From the NCBI GenBank assembly GCA_026770595.1, contig MU634006.1, positions 1 to 17,616 of the forward strand: DNA of 17,616 nucleotides, in the 5' to 3' direction. This DNA is from Ochromonadaceae sp. CCMP2298. Its lineage: Eukaryota > Sar > Synurophyceae > Ochromonadales > Ochromonadaceae. A program made the position numbers and the translations under genes. Below, piece after piece: positions 1-13,100 of the stretch (position 1 is the stretch's first letter; each line of letters opens with the position of its first letter). The notes beneath the pieces were generated by a model. The model searched no databases. It was not told where the DNA came from and worked only from the letters and a program-made list of their open reading frames with translations.

Positions 1-35
1 GGGGGGGGGGGCTAACTGGGGAATGGGGAAATGGT

Positions 36-1133
36 CTAGCTGGCCTGCAGGACGACTGCCACCCCCCGCTGCGCCCACACAGTAGCAGGCAGTGTGCTGG
101 GCACACAGAGACGCACCTCCCCCATGAGGGAGGCGCGAAGGCTGGTGAGGTACAGGGGCAGCGACACGCGTGAGGCAGAGGCAGGGGCAGGGGATGTAGG
201 GGCGGAGGTCGAGGGTCCCCTCCCGGGCTTGAGGCTCCAGCGCAGGCGGCAGGTGGGCAGGGGGCAGACCAGTTGATCGGACAGAGACAGTGTGCGGCCG
301 TCCCAGTGCGCGCCCTCAAGAGTCACGCCATGCAGTAGGGTGTCGGGCATGGAGGAGGCGGAGGTGGATGGTTCGTCCAGAAGCAGTTCCAATTCCACGT
401 CCTCCAGGCTCCAGCCGTTGACCTGTGCTGTTTGCTGCCTCGTGGCGGTCACGAACGCCTCAGGCGTGAACATGCCCCCTGCCCAGAAGCTGGTGCGGGA
501 GAAGGCCTCCAGGGCCTCAGCCACACCCGCACTAGCACCCTTGCCGGCGCCTGCACTGGCACTAGCACTGTCGGGCAGCAGCAACGCGTACCGGGTCTGC
601 ATTGCGCCCGCCCTTGCCACCAGGTCCGTCACCCAGTCGCCCAGAGTGACCACGCTGCTGCCGAAGTGCGCCCGCCAGTGCTCAGGCACCGCACCTCTAC
701 GCAGCCGCTGCAGCAATGCGCGCTGCTGGTTGGTGGCCTTCACCTCCCCTCGGCAGTAGGCACCCAGCTCCGCCAATTCTCCGCGCACCAGCGCCACCGC
801 CGTGCGCCCGCGCAGCAGCTCGCGCGCCAGCCAGCGCTCCAGGGGCAGGCTGTCCGGCTGGGAGAGTCTGTCCGCCCCCACCTGCGGGAGGGTGTCAGCG
901 CTGGGCAGCAGGGAAAGCCAGGGCTCAACGGCGGCCAGTGCAGCGGCTAGCTCGACACTCGCGCCCTGTGCTGCTACCGGCCCGGCGCTCGCGTCTGCAC
1001 CTTGCAGCAGTGCCAGATTGCAGAGAACGCGTGCAGCCCTTTCTGTCATCAGGCGCGCCTCTGCGGTGGCAGGCAGGCCGATCCAGGAAGGGGGGTTGGC
1101 GTCCGGCAGGTCGTGCAGCCAGGTCTCGAAGGC
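36..1133 (-). CDS. DYNC1H1: Dynein heavy chain exon 6: C-terminal cap domain
   Basis: It encodes residues 4255-4619 and the TAG stop at 36-38. This is the long C-terminal domain that lies on the AAA ring in most cytoplasmic dyneins and is short in yeasts. Conserved blocks are PSWIGLPATAEARL, then GGMFTPEAFVTATRQQTAQVN with WSLEDVELEL, and the end QRGVAVVLQAS, where animal proteins end in a similar GVAVL block. Two low-complexity insertions (Ser/Ala/Gly at about 4441-4457, Pro/Ser/Ala at about 4555-4575) are not family features. Only 35 bp lie between the stop and the window edge, so no 3' UTR or poly(A) signal can be judged. Positions 1-11 are a G run. Confidence 0.95.
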   Translation of the reverse strand, partial: AFETWLHDLPDANPPSWIGLPATAEARLMTERAARVLCNLALLQGADASAGPVAAQGASVELAAALAAVEPWLSLLPSADTLPQVGADRLSQPDSLPLERWLARELLRGRTAVALVRGELAELGAYCRGEVKATNQQRALLQRLRRGAVPEHWRAHFGSSVVTLGDWVTDLVARAGAMQTRYALLLPDSASASAGAGKGASAGVAEALEAFSRTSFWAGGMFTPEAFVTATRQQTAQVNGWSLEDVELELLLDEPSTSASSMPDTLLHGVTLEGAHWDGRTLSLSDQLVCPLPTCRLRWSLKPGRGPSTSAPTSPAPASASRVSLPLYLTSLRASLMGEVRLCVPSTLPATVWAQRGVAVVLQAS

Positions 1134-4100
1134 CTGGGCAAGGGTTGGAAGGGGGTGGTGGGGTGGTATGGGGGAGGTGAGGAAACTGTCGCAATCTCGA
1201 TGGGTACTTGCACACGAGCATACATACAAATCTATCCATATATACCACACACGAACATGATACAACGACACTACCAAACAAAGCAAGCACATACACACAC
1301 ACACACACACACACCTGTCTGCCCAGACCGTCCGGCAACGTCACCAGCGGCCCGTTGTGGTCTGCGGCTAGTACCGCCCCAGATGCGTACTTATCCGCAT
1401 TGAAGAGACTGCCTATGAAACTGTCCAATGCAGCTTGGTCGAACACGTGGTCCACCCGCCCCCCGAAGAGGCTCTGGCTCAGCAAGGTGCGTAACGCCTC
1501 CCAGGGCAGGTCCTCTGGAGCCACGTGCGCACGCAGCGCCCCCGCACCCCCCGCCGCCCTGTCCACCCACTGATCCACCACATCCGCTGCGCAGGCCGCG
1601 TCCGTCTCTGAGAACTCGTAGCGCTTCGTCCAGCCCAGGGGCGCATAGCGAAGCCTCTCCTGCACTACCGCGTTCAGCCACGCCAGCAGCGCCAACAAAC
1701 GCCCTCTCTCTGCGGGCGCGCGTTCGATACGCGCTGCGCCGAGGGACGAGTAGAACTTTTGCACGTTGGCCTTAACGCCCTTGGACGACTCGAAGACCAC
1801 TACCTCGCAGGCGCGCAGTAGAGCAGAGGGCAGCTTGGGGTGCATGTCGGCCGTGAGGAAGAGGCGGAAGGTTGCGTGCGGGGACAGCATAGCGAGGCGT
1901 TTCTCCAGCAAACCAAGCCAGTCGGGACACAGATGCACATTGCGCAGGAGCACCCAGCAGCCCGTCTTGGCCCCCAGGGCGATGAGCTTGTCGGCCTGCG
2001 CGAAGCCCTCTGCAGACCCCATGGCCACCTGTAGCAGCTGCTTCTCTCCAGCAAGGGCGTCCACCTTCCCAGAGGCGTCCTGCCCAGCCTCGCTGCACAG
2101 CAAAAGCGGCACCGCGGCGCGGCTGTCCCCCATCAAAGAGCGCAGATCCACCGCACAGTGGGCGCGCCAGTCGAAGTGACTGCCGAAGGCCTCGCACACA
2201 TATGCCTCCAGCGCGGGGCAGACGCGCTCCGGCCTTAGGGCCTTGACCACCAGCACCCGCAGCAGCGCACACCTCTCCTTGGTAGGCTTGCCCCCCCCAG
2301 TAATATTTAAAATCACATCCAGCAGCGCGTGAGGCACTATTTCTTCTGGCGTGGGGGAGGACATGAACTGCGCCCACTGCTCAGTCGCGCTTAAGGCCGT
2401 GTTAAGTTTGGCGAAGGAGGGAAGGAAAGACAGCTGCATCAACTGACGCGCAGCAGCATCCCCCAGGGGGTGGCCGGGTATGGCGTCTCGGAAACGTGCG
2501 AGGGTGGTGGAGGAGGAGGTGGAAGAGGCTTCGACAGCGGCTCCCCCCTTGACCAGGAAGTCCATCTCTGCCTCGCTGAGAGAGGCCCCAGCCCCCCCCC
2601 CTCCCACGCCTGCACCCGTGCACACCTGCGCCAGTCTGGCCATGAAGAGCAGCTTGTCCTCATAGCGCAGCCCCCTCAGCACGCGCCTCGCCACCTCGTC
2701 GAAGAAGGCCCAGGGCAGGGTGGAGAGACGCGCAGCCGCCTCTGCGTCCTCGTCCGCCCCACCTGTCCCACCCGACCCTGTCCCCCCCACGAGCACTGCC
2801 TCAATGATGTCGAGGAAGAATTGTAGACTGAACTGGTACAGGAAGCACACCTCCGCCAGCCCCTCCAGGCTGAAGTACACTGAGGCCATGGCGGCAGCTA
2901 AAGGTACGTACTGCGCCGACACGGCCCGCACCTGCTCCAGAGTCTCGCCAGTCAGAGCCACCTCCGCGTTGAGCTGCGTGGCCTCGGCCTTGACGCTCTC
3001 GAGGCTATTGACCACCCGGTCGTCGTCCAGAATCGCCCCCTGCACTGCGCTGATCTGGTCCAAAAGGGCGTCCTGCAGGTCGCGTAGTTTGGCAGACTGC
3101 TCGCCTTGCAGCCTGAGCACATCGCTTCTGCGCCTGTCCACATCTGGCCTCTCAGACTTCAGAATGAGGCTCAGAGCTTGGGACTCCAGACTAGCCGGGG
3201 TTACGGTGAAGTTGACCATGGTTACGCGGGAGCAGAGGTCGGGGCTGAAGCGTGCCAGGGGGTTTCTCGTGAGCAGCACCAGCATGAACTGCGGAGAGAA
3301 GTCGATCTCCTCAGCCCCCAGGCGAATCAGCGTCCGCCCCCCTGTGCGCTGTAGTTCCTTATTCAGCACCGGGTTAAGCACAGGGTCGAGCGACTCCACA
3401 TCCCGGACAAGCAGGGGCGTCCCGAATCGAATCGCGGAGGCCAAAGTTTTCATGAAAGATGCATCTAGGAAGGACGTCTGGACCATTTTGCGGGCTGCGT
3501 AGTGGGCTAGAATGAACGTCGTGGCCTGGCCGGATGGGTCTACCACCAGGGGGTAGCGGTTGAAACGATTCAAAAGGATGGCGTTCTGGGTGGCGAGGTC
3601 GTCAGAGGGCAGGCCCAGGCCGCGCCAGTACACCTGCTCGGAGGGCTTAGACAGGTAGGAGGTGCAGTCGAGGTCTGCGCGGTAGGGCACGTTTGCAGCG
3701 TCCAGGGCCTCGGTCCACTCCATGGCCAGCTGCCTCCGAACCTTGTAGTCGAAGGCGCCCGCGTATGCGAGGAAGCCTGCGGCCAGCAGACAGTCTCCTA
3801 TGAGCGTGGACATCTGGGCATCGAAGGAGACAGACGTGGCGGACCACCGGACGCGCTCTTGCTCCAGGCTGGCGAGCAGCGCCTGCGCCCGCTGGACGCG
3901 CTTGGTGACCACCTCCATTTCTGCGCGGATAGTCTGGGTGTCGCGAATGGCTGCAGCGTACTCCGCCTTGTAGGCAGCGATAGCAGTCTCTAGCTGCTGT
4001 ACGAACAGTACTGCTTGCTGCTGCTTGCCCTCCAGCGAGGCGCTCTGTGACTGCAGCGCCTCCACCTCCTCCCTCAGGGGCTTGATCTTGCGCAGGATGG

Positions 4101-7100
4101 TGGCATAGCTTATCTGGCTAGTGGCCCACATAAACAGCGGCCCGCATGCCTTGGACGCCCTGTCTACACCCGCGTAGTCGAGCTCCCCCAGGTACGCCTC
4201 TTCTACTGTCTTTATCTGCTTAGGGGTCAGCACCAGGGGGTCGAAATTCACCACCGTGGCGATAAAGTCGTCTTTTCGGATAACCTTGCGGATATCCGCC
4301 CAGGCCGTGGAGGTCTCCCCGATCATCACCACCACCATCTCCATGGTCATGCGCACCGCCGCGGGTGGGTTAGTAAGGCTCCGCACCTCGTCCAGCTGCG
4401 ACTTTTTAATATTCTGCACAGACTGCTTCGCCGACAGCAGTGCTGGCTCTGCCTCCGCAAGCTCCGTCTGCACGGTCTCCGTGCGCACGCGGATCTGCTC
4501 GTTTTGTTTTTTAAGCTCTTCGGTCAGCTTCTCTGCGAGTGTTTTATTGTTCTCTGCCTCGTTCTGCTTCTCCACCATCTGCTCCAGCTTCTGGTTGGCC
4601 TCGGCGTCCTTGGCCTGCAGCACTGCAGCCTTCGCCACCATCTCCCCGTTCAGCTCCGCCACCTGCTCCTGCGTCTCCAGCAGCTTCAGCAGTCCTGTGC
4701 GTATGTGGGTCTGCTGGTCCTCCAGGCTCGAGCGCTTTTCTGCCTCGCAGGCGACGAACTTTCCGATCAGATCTAGGTAGTCCCGGGGGGAGAGGTAGAA
4801 AGAGCGACCCGTTGCGCGTAATTTTGCAGCTACCTGCTTGACCGCGCTGTGCATGCCCATGAGGCACGCCACCACAGCTGCAGTCAGTGACGGCGCGCAG
4901 CCCGTGTGCAGTAGGACCAATTCTAGGTCCTCTGGTACGCGTGCGGGAGGGGTGTACTGTGTGTAGCCGGTGTCGAGCTGCTGCGTGAAGGCGTACCCCA
5001 CCTGCGCTAGGGCGGCGCTACTCCATGTGCCGAACCAGTCCACCACGCAGCGGTTGAAGAGTGCGGGCGAGGTGGTGCAGCGGCTAGAGAAGTCTGCAGA
5101 GGCTGGGTTCATCGTGAACACAACGTGCAGGTTTCGCTGCACAGTGCGCGTGAAGCGTCTCGACAGCTCGTCCTCCGAGTCGTCCAGGCTGTCTCTGCTG
5201 CTGTACGCTTCTCTGCACGCGCTCATCAATTGCGCCCTTTCTTCCCCCTCGAACAAGCCTGGTACCTCTCCAGAGGCCAGAAGAGCATTCATGCGCTCGA
5301 GGAAGGCCGAAGAGAGGGCGTTAGACTCGTCGAATATGAAGCATATCTTCTCCCCCAACACGCCCACGCGCCTCAGTAGGTCGCGGAGATCGTCGTCGAA
5401 CTGCTCGACGGTGTACTTGGAGTGCGCCTTTATCTGAAACACCGTCAGACCGTTCATCCAGCTAACGAACCTAGTGAGTACAGTTTTGCCCACGCCTGAC
5501 TCCCCCACCAGCAGCAGGTGACCCATGGGGTGTCGAAGGACATTGTCGATGCGCAGGACATGGTCCAGCACCTCGTCGAACACGACCAGCTGCACGTCCA
5601 GCTGCTCTTCGTAGAAAACCCTCAACCGGGCGCCCACGAAGTCTCTCAGAACCCCCCTCTCGGTGGACTGGTAGGTCTTGGTGAGCCAGTTGGAGTAGAG
5701 GATGGGGCGGGCTAGGCATGCGGTCGCATCCAGACCGGGGAAGAATCGCACCGCCACCTCGTCCACCAGGGCCTCACACCACTCCTTCTCCTCCAAGGAC
5801 ACCAGCCGATCTTGGAACAATCTTAGTGCCTCGTGACCCCACAGACGCACCAGCTGCTCGGGCGTGATTGCGTCCAGGGGCTCCATCGCCTCATACATCG
5901 CCCTCACCCAGCGACTCAGTTCTCTAGGCGAGTAGACGTACTGCGGGGCCACATCGGGGGTAAATCGCTCCTGGTTGCGGAGATAGAAATGCACCATGGC
6001 GTTGTTGAGCGGCTCCAAAAGGCCCTTAAGGTTGGGGTGCAGCTTTAGCAGGGCTTGGTTGAAGCAGCGGTAGATCTGCTTCAGACTCTGCTCTGCGGGG
6101 TAGTCGACCAAAAGGATAGGGGCGAGGCGCAGGAAGCGGCTTGGTAGGGTGACGCGGCCTGCGTCGGTGGGCGGGTTGCACGCGCCGACGAACTGAATGC
6201 GTCTTAAGGATATCCACTTGTCAGCCCAGTAGCCGCCCTGCTCTGTCAGCTGCCGCATAAAGGATATAACCCTTTGAGTGCCGTAGGCGTCTGCCGAGGG
6301 CAGGTTAACCTCGTCGCAGAAGACGACTAGCCACTGGTGTTCGGCGTACGAGGCCCTCGAGGGCTGCATGACCAACCCCTCTGGGGAGTCCACCACCTCG
6401 CAGAACTGCGCAAAGGTCTTCAAAATCAGGTCGGGGGTGGTACCTGACGAGAAGTTGAGAGACGCTAGGATGTAGTGGGGCATTCCCTCCAGCACAGAGG
6501 TGAGGGTCATGGTCTTGCCGGAGCCCGGGGGTCCGCAGAGGATGAGCGGCTTGTGCGAGGCGAGCCAGGCCTTCATCACCTCGATGTGGCGTACGGTGTC
6601 GGTGGTGGTAATGACCACGTCTGTGCTGGACACCTTGTGGGCCTCGATCTCCATCCGGGGAACCTGAGAAGCCCACTCGGCCCACCCACCATCCTCCACC
6701 CGCACCTGCAGATCGATCAGCAGGGCGTTGGGGGGCAGTTCCACAGTACAGTGATCGCACAGCAAAGCGGAGAGTTCGTTACGCCGTAGACCGGGCAGCG
6801 ATCCCCCCAGACTCCACAGCAGACTAAACAATACCCACTTCTGGGCAAAGGCTTGCATATTTGTGGGGGACATGGGGAAGTCCTCGTGCTCATCGTTGTA
6901 CTCTAAAGCCACCGCCACGCCCCGCTCGAGCATGCTCTGCAGCGTGCTGAGCAGTCGGCCGGTGGACGCCTCCATCACGTGCACCTGGGCCTGCGAATAC
7001 TCAAGCGCTGCGCTCACCAGGCCGTCGAACAGGGGCGCAATGGCGTCCACAAAGTCCCCCCGGACCTGCTCGTCATCTGCCGAGGTCTTGCGCAACGACG

Positions 7101-10100
7101 CGAGCAGCTGGCTGAGCAGTACGTCCAAAGGCACTGTGCCCTCAGCGAACCACACCATGCCGCATCTGGAGACTGTCGCGAGCGTCGCGTGCTTGAGCGT
7201 GTCGACCTCCATCATCACGCGCACATTGGGGGGAATCTTGAGCCGATCCCCTGAGGGCAGTGTGAGCACCTTGTTGTCATCCAGCACACTGTTGAGGTTC
7301 TCGGCCCAGTCCGGATCCACATCGCCGTCGAACACGATCCAGCTGCGCCGAACACCCCTCAATGCCGCGGTGTCCATTACCCTCCTTAGTATCTTGGTGA
7401 ACACGCCGTCAGTCCACTCGAGTGTATTGGGGTCCAGGGAGCCGTACAGCTTGTCCTTGTCGACGCTCTTGGGGTCGATGACGTAGAAATCGCCCCGCAC
7501 TCCGTCCACTAATGTGAGGGCCTTCAATAAAGTGCGCCAGGCGCAGGTCTTGCCAGAGCCCGAAGGCCCGACGAGCATCACCCCGTGTCTTATAGCCAGC
7601 ACCTCCTTTAATTGGAGGATCTTTTCCCCCCACTGTTCGCAGAACTGCAATCCATCTGCGTCGCACACTGTCCTCAGTGCAGCTACGAGAGAAACGTCAT
7701 CAGCCAGGGGCGTCTCGCAGCCTGGGAACACAGCCTGCATCAGTGAGGAGAACAGGGGAAGGTCCTCGGCCACCAATTTGGGCACTACGGAGTCGCAGGT
7801 GGCGCGCAGTAGAACACCCATCTCAACCGCACGCATCCCATTGTCTGCACCACTGTTTTTACCTGGCGTCCCCGCCCTCTCGGCCTCCGGCGCCCCCCCG
7901 CGCACCAGTATAGCCCTTCGCTTGAGCTCCCCCGCACCAATCAGCACGCTCTTGAGAGCCCTCAGGCCGAAGTCGTAGTGGCTCTGCACTGAGAGCTGCT
8001 CCTCACACAGCGTGAACAGAAGCGTTATCTTGCCAGCCAGCTGCTCAGCAGTGACTATACCCTGGGAGAACAGCATCACCTCTGCAATCTGCTTACGGTC
8101 CGGGGCGGACATAGCGACTGCCCTGAAGAGCTGCTTCAAATTGTCAGGTAGGTTGGAGCGACCCGCATAACCGGGGTTCATGGTGACAAAAATACCGACA
8201 TCTTTTGATAAGCGGCAGGGGTTGCCGAGGAGCTCGATCTGCGCCTGCTGGGCGATGAGGCCTTTCTGAATGGAGAGGATCTGCTGCGACACTGCGGAGA
8301 GGATGCGCTCCTCGAGGCGGTTGAACTCGTCGAAGCAGCCCCAGGCGCCCACCTGGCACAGGCCGGAGAATATACGCCCCATGGCGGCATAGTCGAACGA
8401 AGAGTCGCAGTTGAAGACCAACACGAATCGACCCAGCTGCGCACCCAGCATCTTCACAGACTCCGTCTTGCCCGTACCTGCGGGTCCAAAGGGGTTCGCC
8501 CCCATGCGGAAGTGCAGTGCTTGTGTGAGGGTGAGGTAGCAGCGGTCGGTGAGGGGGGTCTGCACGAGACGCTCTCCGATGCCTAGGTACTCGAAGCCAT
8601 AGTAGAAGGCAGCGTTGGACATCTTGATCGACAGCTGCTGGGAGGCCTCCTCTGCGGGGGTCCAGTAGAAGCGTAGGTGGTAGAGCCATCCGAAGTCGGT
8701 GGCCGACAAGGAGGTGAGGGTCCTGCGCACATCTCGCTGGTGTACCAGTTCTGTTAGCAGTTGCTCGCACTTCTTTCGTAGGGCGGGATCCATGTCCTGC
8801 AGCACGCACTCGCTCAGGTGCACCAGCTGGCTCTGCAGGCGCGCCAGCCCCTCCCCCCCACCCACGCCCACCTTGCCCCCGCTCCCACCCCCTAGGCCCT
8901 CCTCAACGCTCTTGCACCATGCCAGCTGGCTCGACAGTATCACCACCTGCGCAGGATAGGTGTCAATCCACCCCAGCAGGGCGGCGTTATCGCCCGCCGC
9001 GGCGATCGCCTGCTGCAGTAGGGTAGCCAGGGTAGCACGCATCTGTGCCTCCAGACTGCCCAGCCATTCCTTCACACCGACTGACACGTCCACTGCCTCC
9101 ACCAGCACGACCGCCTCTCCCTCTTTGGAGGTCAGGGTGGTACCCATCTGCGCCCCCGCCTCGCCCTCTATTACGAGCCCTGCAACACCTGCAAACATGT
9201 TGCCCAGGTGCAGCACGATCTTCGCAGGCTCGTTGGCGTTGCCGATGATCTCCACCAGGTCTTCGTTGTTGATGAAGTAGAAGCGGGGGAAGATCTGCCT
9301 CTGCTTCTCCAGGTACTCGCCGAGGGCTTTTTGTATTAAACCCATGGTTGAGTCTTGTCTCTCTAGCTGCCGGAGGAGATTGTCCACCTGGGGGATAAAA
9401 GACAGTAGGGATTAAATATGTTAGTGGAGGAGATTTAAGACAGCGGGGGAAGATATTAGTAGAGCACGTGGAGGGGGGGTGGGGGTAGATATGAACAGAG
9501 GGGATATATATATAAGTAATGGGAAGATGGACATTCGTAGAGCAGGGGAGACAAAAACACAAAAATATACCATGAGGGAGACAAAAAAGACACACCTGGA
9601 GCAGATCCAGCACCGCGGGCTTGGCCGCTACTCTCTTCGTCAGCCCCGAGTACTCCGAGTCAATACTTTTGAACTTGGTGTACTGCGCAGGCAGCTGGGC
9701 TTTTATATCGGCGTTCCTGAAGATGCCCCGGAGATACAGCCACTTGCGCTGTACCTCCACCCACACCTCTAGGATGCCCCGTAGGTGTGTGAGGCGCGAC
9801 TCCCAGCTGGCCGTGTCCTCCTGTGGGTTGGGGGAGATAAAAAAATTGGCGGGATAAAGGATATTTGAGGGGTGGGAAAATACAGTAATAAAGGAGGGTG
9901 ATACGAAAAGACATTGGAGGGTGAGATAAAAGAAATAACTACATAAGGCGGGTTAGATAAAAAAACAGTGGGATTTACCTGGAACTCATGCACATTGCGG
10001 AAGTAAGGGCTCTGCTTGAGAGACATCAGAGAGTTCAGGTTGTCCTCCAGCATGCCGAATAGCACATCCCAACCCACCACCAGTCTCGCCCTGTCCCTCA

Positions 10101-13100
10101 GCACAAGCTGTACCTCCAAAGCCACCCAGGAGGCCCTCAAATCGCGCAAAAATTGCTCAAGCGCTTGCTCGCCCTCCGCGGTGGCTAGCACCTCCTGCAC
10201 AGCCTTACGGTGCACAAGGGGGTTGGCGTCCCAGATCGCACCCACTGTGAGCGCCCCCACGCCCCCACTAGCGTCGAGGTCCATTCTCTTCAGCAGTGTC
10301 TTCCAGTGCCGGTCCTGCAACGCCTCTGAGCAGAGCTCCTTCAGCACCACCTGGTACGAGAGGTAGCGCGCAATACGGTCCAGGGTGTACTCGATCGCAG
10401 CGTAGGAGCGCACCTTGGCCGCCAGATTGCGCACCTGGGTTGATATGTCCTCCAGATCTTTACGCATGGTCACTGCCACCAGCCCGCGCACGGCCACCGC
10501 CCTCTGCACTCTGAGGCACTCATGCACAGGTAAAACCGCAGTCCAGGCCTCCTTGAGATCGCCTATCTCGGTAGCTACGAGGGCCAGTCGGTCGTCAGGG
10601 AGGAAGTCCATATTCAGGGCCTCTTTGGCGCCATTCACGCGCACCGCGTCCTCTGAAAGCTTCCCCAATTGCGCACTAAACATGGACAATGCTTGCAAAA
10701 CCACGACGGGATCTAGGTGCCCCTCGACTGGCTTGGACATACTCCAGGTGTCTAGGAAGCGGCCCTTGCGCAGAGACACAGCCTCGTCCTCCTCCTTTAT
10801 GGTCAACTGCAATGCTGGCAGCTGCAGGTCCATCGCCCTCACACGGCGGTCAAGAATCTGCCCCAGGTCGCTGAATGTCGACAGCACATTAGAGACAGGC
10901 ACCCAGTCTGAGGGGAACTGGAAGCGCTGCGCCTGCAGCAGCTTCTCCCCAGTTTTGAGCTCGTTCACCCCCACATCCAGCGAGGCCATTGAAGCCTTCA
11001 CCTGCAGCACGCACTCCACCCCCACGATGACCTCCTTCGTGGCCCCCTCCAGCACCAGACTCTCGAGCCGCGTCTTGGCCGCGACCAGCTCCGCATGCGT
11101 GGCACGGATCTGCTCCAGCAGAATGGCCCCGAACCTCCCCTGGGACTCCTTCTGCCACGTATCGTACTTGAGATTTATCTTACCCTGCACCTGACGGTGG
11201 TTGATAACAACAGGCCCGAAGCGGCGCTCTTCTCTGGTGGAGTCGACCGCACTGCGGGCTGTGCGGATCTCCCTCAGCAGCTGCTGCCACCTGGGAATGT
11301 CCCTCTCGAGGCGCTCAGCCACCAGGGCTGCCGAGGCGTCCCACAGTGCTTGGTACTGCAGCCACTGGTTCACGTAGCGCCTAGCCTGGGCGAGGCTGCG
11401 CTCGATAGCCAGGTAAGGTGCCTTCAAAACGTCGGGGGAAAGCTGGCGCAGCAGGGAGGCGTAGTTGCGTGCTCCTCTGTCTTGCGCGAACACCTCGTAG
11501 CGGCTCGTCTCGATGCGGGGCAGCAGGCAGGCTATGGCGATGCGCGCGTGGAGGGCGGCCATCCAGTGGGCGCGGGCAGCCTCAAGCGGCGGTGACAGGG
11601 ATAGGATCTGATTCGACAGTGCGATCTCGTGCACAGTGGGCACCAGCACCAGCCCCCCACCCCCACCCGGGGCCAAAATCTGGGTCTTTCCACCGTTCCC
11701 CTCCTCCTCCTCCTCGTCATCGTGGAAGGCCCCCACCCAGCAGGCAATCGCACCCTCCAAGCGCGCTTGCACAATACCCTCCAATCGGCGGTCAAGCGTC
11801 CGCACCCAGGAGGCAATATTGGACAAACCCTGCATGGGCAACTCGTCCACAATGGCCTGCACGGCGCCCAGATGGGGCAGCATCGCGGCTCTAGAGTACA
11901 CGCACACCCTCAGGGAGTCCAGGTGGGTCTCCAGAGCAGCCAACTTCTGCCCCAGGAAGTCCACCCTCTCCTGCAGGGCGTGGGCCTGGTTCGACAAGTT
12001 GGCGACCCACTGCTCGGTGTCCGGGGAGTCCCACTTGATCCACTTGGCACGCCGGCTGCCCCCGATCGCCTCGCTGATCACCTCGCGCACGGCTGTTACG
12101 TGCGCAGTGAGGAGGGACTGGTTGCCCTGATGGATGCGCTGCCTCGCCTGCAGGTAGCTGGACAAAGCACTCTGCAAGGCCAGGGCTACAGGATAGCGCG
12201 CCCACGCCTCAGCGGAGCGGCTTTTGATGCTAGATGGTATGGTTTTGTGCGCGACGGCCATGTTGGGCAACAGCCACTCGAGGTACTTGACCTCCTTGAA
12301 CACGGTAACCTGTGCGTCGTCGAAGTTGACTTTGAGGTAGCGCTGACCTCTAGGATCCTCCTCCACCAGTAGTAAGAAGTCCTTGACACCCTTGGCGCGC
12401 TCGGTCCTCAGTTGGGCCTGCAGCCAGTCGTCGTATATCTGGTGAGTCACGAGGTAGTTGCGTAGCTCGTCGCACACCTGGGTTAAAGGGGATTAAATAC
12501 AACATAAGATGGGGTTAATACACATTTACAGCATAGGGGTTGGGGTTAAATACACATTTACATAGGAGGGGGATTATACCTGCTTCAATTGCTTGCCCTC
12601 CTGGTGCTCCTCCCAGCCCACCCCCAGCACGTCTTTCATACGCGCCATCAGCGTGCCCAGCTGGTTCTCGATCTGGCGCGCCCAGATTATGCGCCCGCTT
12701 AGAGGTGGTATGTCACGCAACTCGGCAGTTACTCGTTCCTGACTTTGGTCGTACCTCAGGCGGAATTTGTCCTGTAGCCGCTTCACATCCTCGCGCACGT
12801 TCCTAACTAAAGTGGCGCGGAAGGAGTGCACAGCGTTGCGGATGGCGGGTCTAAAGAATAGCGGGTTGAAGGCGGAGAAGAGGCGGAACATCTCGTCGGC
12901 AGAGCGGGCCTTGCCCAGGCGTTCCTCCAAAATACGCGTGATGTACTCCTCCACGCGCTCGAGTTTCTTCTCGTACAGCTGCATAGAGCTCAGCCACGAG
13001 GCCGCCCCCGCACCAGAGAGATCCAGGAGGTCTGCGTTTGCGCGCAAGACTAGGCCGAAGCCCTCGCTCAGGTGGGAGATGCAGTCCCCCTCTGTGCCCG

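Noticed and set aside
1134-1310. In-frame Cys/Val-rich peptide and read-through between exons 5 and 6
   Set aside because: It is translation of the GT microsatellite and intron 5. Splicing out 1134-1314 restores continuous family alignment.
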